DNA of 64,000 nt, from the NCBI GenBank assembly GCA_025210475.1, contig JAOARW010000056.1, forward strand, positions 1 to 64,000, written 5' to 3'. This DNA is from Carboxylicivirga sp. GTDB taxonomy: Bacteria > Bacteroidota > Bacteroidia > Bacteroidales > Marinilabiliaceae. Made by a program: the position numbers and the translations under genes. The notes beneath the pieces were generated by a model. It ran no database searches, was not told the origin of the DNA, and saw nothing but the letters and a program-made list of their open reading frames with translations. Shown piece by piece: positions 59,675 through 64,000 of the stretch (position 1 is the first letter of the stretch; every line of letters begins with the position of its first letter).

Positions 59675-60883
59675 ATGATTAGTATTAAGACTGTTTTAAA
59701 GAAGAAGAAATTATTAACGGGTAAGTACCCCATTTTTTTAAGAATAACTATGAATCGGAAGTCGATATTTTTCCGAACTCCGTATACATCTTTTGAAAAT
59801 GAGTGGGACGCTAACCAAGGCATATTTACTGTAAAAGCGACCGATCACCTGCGTAAAAACAGGTTACTGTTTAAGTTCTTAGATAGGGCCACCAGTATCA
59901 TCACTGAATTAGAGCAGGTAAAAGGCTATTATACACTTGAAGAAGTAGAGGGGGCGCTTCGTTTGGAGACCAATCCAAACAGCAAATTGTTGTACCCATT
60001 TTGGAAAGAAATAATTGAAGAACAGAAGCTAGCAGGCCGAACAGGCAACGCTAGGGTGCATGCAGAGGCCCTGACCTCTGTAAAAAGGTTCAGAAATGGC
60101 AAAGAATTAACTTTCTTCCAAATTACTCCTGAATTCTTGGAAAAATATGAAGCTTGGTTGCGTTCACGCGGTGGAACCGGCGGAGGGATTGGTGTAAGGA
60201 TGAGATGCATTCGTGCTCTTTTTAATACAGCTATTAGGCGAGGTTTGGTTAAAGATAATCTTTATCCCTTCCGTATTTATAAAATCTCAAAGCATAAATC
60301 GAGTGGAGTAAAAAGAGCCATTTCTTTAGAGGATATTCATAAAATTGCCAATTTTGATTTAAGCGAACATCCAACCTTGATCGATTATAGAAACTATTTC
60401 GTTTTTAGCTTTTTCGCCCGAGGAATGAATTTTGCGGATATGATGACATTGGAATGGAATGATATTGTTGATGATAGAATTTACTATGTCCGTTCTAAGA
60501 CGAAAAGTAAGTTTCAGATTAAAATACTACCACCTGCCCAAAAGATTATTGACTATTATAGAGCGCAAAAGCGCGGAACAAAATATGTGTTCCCAATTTT
60601 GCTTCAAGATAAAATGACCTTTTCACATTTGGAAAACCGTAAAAGGAAGATGCTAAAACGCTACAATAACAGGTTGAAAGAAATCGGAGAAGTTTGTAAA
60701 ATTACAAAGCCACTTTCCAGCTATGTAGCACGACATAGTTATGCCAACTGCCTAAAACAAAAAGGTATTGCAACTGATATTATTAGCGAATCATTGGGGC
60801 ATCAGAATTTGGCAATTACTCAAGCTTATTTGAAAGAATTAGATAACACATTGGTTGATGAAGCTATGAAGGTTTTGTTATAG
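59675..60883 (+). CDS. Tyrosine recombinase (integrase of island B)
   Basis: A 402-aa Bacteroidota-type integrase. It has an N-terminal arm-binding region (MISIKTVLKKKKLLTGKYP, RITMNRKSIFFRTPY) and a SAM-like core-binding domain (about 90-190). The catalytic domain has Arg I (FFARGMNFADMMTLEW), ARHSYANCLKQKG with Arg II and its His, LGHQN, and the Tyr in ITQAYLKEL. All catalytic positions are canonical, unlike the integrase of island A. ATG 59675 is preferred; the longer frame runs across the 11-bp repeats. Confidence 0.92.
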   Translation: MISIKTVLKKKKLLTGKYPIFLRITMNRKSIFFRTPYTSFENEWDANQGIFTVKATDHLRKNRLLFKFLDRATSIITELEQVKGYYTLEEVEGALRLETNPNSKLLYPFWKEIIEEQKLAGRTGNARVHAEALTSVKRFRNGKELTFFQITPEFLEKYEAWLRSRGGTGGGIGVRMRCIRALFNTAIRRGLVKDNLYPFRIYKISKHKSSGVKRAISLEDIHKIANFDLSEHPTLIDYRNYFVFSFFARGMNFADMMTLEWNDIVDDRIYYVRSKTKSKFQIKILPPAQKIIDYYRAQKRGTKYVFPILLQDKMTFSHLENRKRKMLKRYNNRLKEIGEVCKITKPLSSYVARHSYANCLKQKGIATDIISESLGHQNLAITQAYLKELDNTLVDEAMKVLL

Positions 60884-60945
60884 AATTATAGCAACACACT
60901 CTTGTTTCAAACCCGTAAACAACACCTAAAATATTTTCAAAAGGA

Positions 60946-61168
60946 AAAGGAATAAAAAATGAATGTAAATGGCGGAAGTGTTAATGCGGGACTTAAAAAA
61001 AGTTTTGACCGAAGTATACGAGGTTAAGTCTTTTTGAAGTTGGAATCGTGTGCTGGATGGAATTAACTCTTCCGATTTTGGAATGAATGGTTTATGCCGG
61101 AAGCTTTTTGAAAACCTGAAGGGCTAGTCTTTCGGAAATGTGGCTATTTTGTAGTAGGATTGAATCTT
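60946..61168 (+). repeat. 223-bp direct repeat, copy 1 (before the DUF4143 ATPase)
   Basis: Roughly 90 % identical by eye to 62615-62836. Inside, CGGAAGTGTTAA (60973-60984) pairs with TTAACTCTTCCG (61063-61074) with one mismatch, and both arms are kept in copy 2. A 22-codon frame starting MNVNGGSVN is open in both copies but may be chance. It starts 63 bp after the integrase stop. The rest of this 521-bp gap contains the inverted repeats and operator-like units listed next. Confidence 0.8.
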
Positions 61169-61183
61169 TGTGAATACCAATAT

Positions 61184-61230
61184 AATAAACCTGATTTTGC
61201 ACACTAAACTAAGTAGGTTTATTGTGCAAA
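61184..61230 (+). other. Two interleaved inverted repeats
   Basis: AATAAACCT (61184-61192) with AGGTTTATT (61215-61223), and TTTGCAC (61196-61202) with GTGCAAA (61224-61230), both perfect. The arms interleave, so in RNA the two hairpins exclude each other unless a strained pseudoknot forms; in DNA they would be overlapping operators. They lie about 175 bp before the ATPase start. Confidence 0.45.
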
Positions 61231-61253
61231 CCAGCATTGGGGGGTATGACGAT

Positions 61254-61390
61254 AAACATTAAAGTGTAATTGAAACTTTTTAGATGAATTCAAAAACATT
61301 CATTTATATTTGAAATATCCTATTTATTACAAAAACATTCAACTATATATGAAGAATTGTATTATTTTTGAAAAACATTCATCTATACTT
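61254..61390 (+). promoter_or_regulatory. Four spaced AAACATTCA-type units upstream of the ATPase
   Basis: AAACATT begins at 61254, 61294, 61333 and 61373, spacing 40, 39 and 40 bp. Each is followed by a similar AT-rich core and, in the first three, TGAA, giving a loose TTCA-N8-TGAA dyad. The last copy ends just before the ATG at 61405. A single further unit occurs at 62930, ahead of the next gene. The regular spacing (about four helical turns) suggests cooperative repressor binding. Confidence 0.55.
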
Positions 61391-61404
61391 TATAAAAACT
61401 AACA

Positions 61405-62616
61405 ATGAATATTCCTCAAAATATAATTCCAAGAGACAGCTATATTGAAAGAATAAAGCCCTTTATTAATACTACACTTATTAAGGTTTTAACTGGACAA
61501 AGACGAGTTGGTAAGTCTTATCTTCTTTTCCAATTGATAGATCTTATTTCTAGAAAATACGAACAGGCCAATATCCTTTATATCAATTTAGAAGATATGG
61601 CATTTGAACATATAAGAACTGCTCATGATTTAAATGATTATGTACTTCAAAACCTGTCACTCAAAAATAAGAACTATCTATTTATTGATGAAATACAAGA
61701 TGTAGAAGATTTTGAAAAAGCATTGCGTTCTTTAGCTCTAAAGGATAACATCGACATATATATAACAGGCAGTAATGCAAAAATGCTTTCTGGCGAATTA
61801 GCTACTAGCTTGAGTGGCAGATATATTGAATTTAATATATATAGTTTGTCATATCTTGAATTTCTAAAGTTTCATTCACTCGATGACTCTGATGAAAGCC
61901 TAGCTATGTTTATGAAGTATGGAGGACTTCCGTATATAAATAACCTACCTCTTAATGATGAAGTAATTTTCGAGTATCTTAAAAATATTTACAGTACTAT
62001 CATTTACAGAGATGTGGTAAGTCGTTACAATTTAAGAAATACTCACTTTCTCGAACGTTTGGTTACATTTTTAGCAGATAATGTTGGCAGCCTATTTTCT
62101 GCAAAAAAAATCAGTGACTTTTTAAAGTCGCAGAAGGTTAATATTTCATCCCAGCAAATCCAAAATTATATTAAGTATCTATCAAGCGCATTTATAATTC
62201 TTCCAGCACGACGCTATGATATTATAGGAAAGCGAATCTTCGAGATAGGGGATAAATATTTCTTTGAAAACATTGGTATTAGAAATGCAATTGTAGGGTA
62301 TAAAGCCAATGATATTGCAAAAGTTCTGGAAAATATAGTTTATAATCATCTTTTATATTGTGGATATACAGTTAAAGTGGGTGTATTAAAAGGCCTCGAA
62401 GTTGATTTTGTTTGTGAAAGGCAGAATGAAAAAAAATATGTACAGGTCACCTATCTTTTAGAAAAAGAGGAGACCATCAAAAGAGAATTTGGTAATCTTT
62501 TAAAAATAGAAGATAACCATTCAAAAATTGTGGTATCAATGGACAAGTTTACTGGAGGTGGTTATGAAGGAATAGAGCATATGTATATTAGAGATTTTCT
62601 AAAGACTACCTTGTAA
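61405..62616 (+). CDS. AAA_14/DUF4143 ATPase
   Basis: A 403-aa ATPase of the AAA_14-DUF4143 type: LIKVLTGQRRVGKSYLLFQL (Walker A), YLFIDEIQDVEDFEKALRSL (Walker B), ITGSNAKMLSGELATSLSGR (sensor region) and LSYLEFLKF. The C-terminal DUF4143 domain is nuclease-fold-like (YNHLLYCGYTVKVGVLKGLEVDFVC). The end is normal. The family is widespread as mobile accessory genes of unclear role. It lies between two copies of the 223-bp repeat; its stop codon forms the first bases of copy 2. Confidence 0.9.
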   Translation: MNIPQNIIPRDSYIERIKPFINTTLIKVLTGQRRVGKSYLLFQLIDLISRKYEQANILYINLEDMAFEHIRTAHDLNDYVLQNLSLKNKNYLFIDEIQDVEDFEKALRSLALKDNIDIYITGSNAKMLSGELATSLSGRYIEFNIYSLSYLEFLKFHSLDDSDESLAMFMKYGGLPYINNLPLNDEVIFEYLKNIYSTIIYRDVVSRYNLRNTHFLERLVTFLADNVGSLFSAKKISDFLKSQKVNISSQQIQNYIKYLSSAFIILPARRYDIIGKRIFEIGDKYFFENIGIRNAIVGYKANDIAKVLENIVYNHLLYCGYTVKVGVLKGLEVDFVCERQNEKKYVQVTYLLEKEETIKREFGNLLKIEDNHSKIVVSMDKFTGGGYEGIEHMYIRDFLKTTL

Positions 62617-62836
62617 AGGAATAAAAAATGAATGTAAATGGCGGAAGTGTTAATGTGGGATCTCAAAAAAGTTTTAACCGAAGTATACGAGGTTAAGTCT
62701 TTTTGAAGTAGGAATTGTGTGCTGGGTGGAATTAACTCTTCCGATTTTGGAATGAATGGTTTATGCCGGAAGCTTTTGAAAACCTGGAGGGCTGATCTTT
62801 CAAAAATCTAATTATTTTGTAGCAGGGTTGAATCTT
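62615..62836 (+). repeat. 223-bp direct repeat, copy 2 (before the AlbA_2 gene)
   Basis: It begins on the ATPase stop codon and parallels copy 1 to the shared end TTGAATCTT. The internal inverted arms are at 62642-62653 and 62732-62743. Downstream, an AAACATTCAAG...TGAAAC unit (62930-62952) stands about as far from the repeat as in copy 1 (94 vs 86 bp). The remaining gap to 63222 is AT-rich, with a short recurring AAAAGGAAGAGT (62913 and 63150 regions) and no gene. Confidence 0.8.
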
Positions 62837-63222
62837 CCTAGTTTAAGTAATTAAGAAGCACAATAGCCCGGTTCTGATTAATCAATTTGATTCATAACCA
62901 TGTGTTTCCTTAAAAGGAAGAGTTGATCAAAACATTCAAGTATAATTGAAACTTTTCAAGCAAAATCAAATTGTTATATTATAATATGAAAAATAAATAA
63001 TCATAGTTGATAAAGTATTATCATTTGTCAGATGAAATTCTGTCAATTAACCTGCACTTTTAGCTATTTCTCACAATATAAAGTTTCTCCTATTATTACA
63101 GCTACTTCATTTGCCTTCTCTATTTCGAGGTGTGGTAAAAGATATCTACAAAAGGAAGAGTAGATTTTGTTTGAATAAACAATTACAAGTAATTTCAAGG
63201 TGTAAAACTAAAGAAAAATGCA

Positions 63223-64000
63223 ATGAGCATACTGATTAGTATTGAAGAGCTTTTATCTGGAAAATTAGTAGAAGGAAGCAGAATTGAGTTTAAGGAAGAC
63301 TGGAATCCTACGACCATCATGCGTACAGTATGTGCATTTGCTAATGATTTTGAAAACGAAGGTAGTGGCTACATCATAGTAGGGGTTAAAGAAGAAAATG
63401 GCAAACCGTTACGTCCGGTTAGTGGTTTTAATCCTGATGCCTTAGAGAGAGTTCAGAAAGAAATGATTGGATACGCCAATCTTATTCAGCCCCCTTATAT
63501 GCCAAGGTTATCTCTTGAGGAGATTGATGACCGTAATGTCCTGGTGATCTGGGTTCCTGCCGGAAGCGTTAGACCATATAGAGTTCCTGATGATGTAAAA
63601 ATTAAAAAGAACAAGACTTATAATTACAGGATTCGTCAATATTCCAGCACAGTAATCCCCAACCTTGAGCAAGAAGCAGAACTAATACAGTTAACTGCCA
63701 AAATTCCATTTGATGACAGGGTAAATACACAGGCCAGTGTTAATGACCTGGATTTTGGTCTAATGCGTGAACATCTATACAAGACAAAGAGCAAACTATA
63801 CAGTGAAAGCATTAACATGTCTATAGAAGAATTGGCAGAAGCTATGAACTTATGTGAAGGTGCCAAAGAACATCGATTTCCTAAAAATGTAGGATTATTG
63901 ATGTTCTCCGATCAACCTAAGAAATACTTCCCTACCGTCCAGATTGATGTTGTTGAATTTCCAAATGGCATCGGTGCAAAAGCATTTAATGAAAAGATAT
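63223..64000 (+). CDS. AlbA_2/RecG-like (Schlafen-fold) protein, N-terminal part
   Basis: An open frame of 259 codons runs off the right edge. Its N-terminus has the AlbA_2/Schlafen-type signature: GSRIEFKEDWNPTTIMRTVC, AFANDFENEGSGYIIVGVKE and IWVPAGSVRPYRVP. Such proteins are commonly annotated as RecG-related or ATP-binding putative transcriptional regulators and usually continue with an HATPase-like middle and wHTH C-terminus. The start ATG 63223 is followed by a coherent domain. The function is unknown. It is the second repeat-led gene of island B. Confidence 0.85.
   Translation, partial: MSILISIEELLSGKLVEGSRIEFKEDWNPTTIMRTVCAFANDFENEGSGYIIVGVKEENGKPLRPVSGFNPDALERVQKEMIGYANLIQPPYMPRLSLEEIDDRNVLVIWVPAGSVRPYRVPDDVKIKKNKTYNYRIRQYSSTVIPNLEQEAELIQLTAKIPFDDRVNTQASVNDLDFGLMREHLYKTKSKLYSESINMSIEELAEAMNLCEGAKEHRFPKNVGLLMFSDQPKKYFPTVQIDVVEFPNGIGAKAFNEKI

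Larger units (their letters stand above)
59483..64000. mobile_element. Island B: second integrative element, left part
   Basis: It begins at the second tRNA fragment with an integrase gene 150 bp inside, as in island A. It continues to the window edge with two repeat-led cargo genes. No right boundary or intact tRNA is inside the window. The gap 59526-59674 holds the tandem 11-bp repeats and no gene. Confidence 0.7.

Noticed and set aside
59472..59678. 68-aa frame starting MIFKWAHLGLNQGPPDYE
   Set aside because: It is the antisense translation of the tRNA fragment at 59483-59525; such frames are a usual artefact of tRNA 3' halves.
61184..61230. H-type RNA pseudoknot
   Set aside because: The second and third pairing arms leave no linker to cross a 9-bp stem, so a standard pseudoknot is sterically unlikely; reported as exclusive hairpins or operators instead.

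Overview
The window looks like chromosomal DNA of a member of the Bacteroidota, probably a marine or anaerobic Bacteroidales/Marinilabiliales-type organism. This rests on the AT-rich sequence, -7 promoter boxes of the form TAnnTTTG, almost no Shine-Dalgarno dependence, many short-signal lipoproteins, a type IX secretion C-terminal sorting domain, DUF6266 and DUF3795 proteins and Bacteroidota-type tyrosine recombinases. No database search was possible, so the taxonomy is inference.

Left 37 kb (about 159-37106) is a dense redox/xenobiotic-type gene cluster. It has four old-yellow-enzyme ene-reductases, eight short-chain dehydrogenases or NmrA-like Rossmann proteins, a quinone-oxidoreductase-type MDR, two nitroreductases (one with a fused ferredoxin), two iron-sulfur-flavoprotein-like FMN reductases, a flavin reductase, a membrane FMN/4Fe-4S protein, two ABM monooxygenases, a tautomerase, five NTF2/SnoaL-fold proteins in a row, two Cys-nucleophile alpha/beta hydrolases and an MBL-fold hydrolase. 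They are interleaved with seven regulators (four AraC, one LysR, one HxlR, one LuxR-type). Four widely separated transcription units (2998, 18146, 30434, 32984) share one promoter architecture: TTTGAA, a second TTTGA(A/T) exactly 21 bp later, and a -7 box exactly 35 bp after that. This ties them into one probable AraC-family regulon. The likely theme is reductive handling of electrophilic enones, quinones or nitro compounds; the substrate is unknown. A GH123/DUF4091 lipoprotein and a frameshifted COG3904-like lipoprotein gene sit within the cluster.

37-42.7 kb is ordinary chromosomal material: a TRM11-like RNA methyltransferase, a formylglycine-generating-enzyme-like protein, and a large T9SS-sorted surface protein split by an in-frame amber codon with a small acidic protein gene next to it.

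42,955 to the right edge is mobile DNA. Two identical 43-bp pieces (42955-42997 and 59483-59525) are 3' halves, anticodon loop to acceptor end on the minus strand, of a tRNA with a CAU anticodon. A tyrosine recombinase gene starts just inside each one, in the same orientation. I read this as two islands integrated in tandem at one tRNA gene, whose intact copy should lie to the right of the window. Island A (about 16.5 kb) carries an integrase lacking canonical catalytic residues, an unknown 482-aa protein, an excisionase-like HTH, a phage II/X-like replication protein, a small P-loop protein, an OLD/AAA15-like ATPase tightly coupled to an unrecognised 358-aa partner, a complete type I restriction-modification locus (hsdM-hsdS-hsdR), a remnant zone and a DUF6266 protein. 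Near-identical 23-bp putative integrase arm sites mark both of its ends. Island B (left part only) carries a canonical integrase, then two apparent modules, each with a 223-bp direct repeat and an AAACATTCA-type operator in front of a gene (AAA_14/DUF4143 ATPase; AlbA_2/RecG-like protein cut by the window edge).
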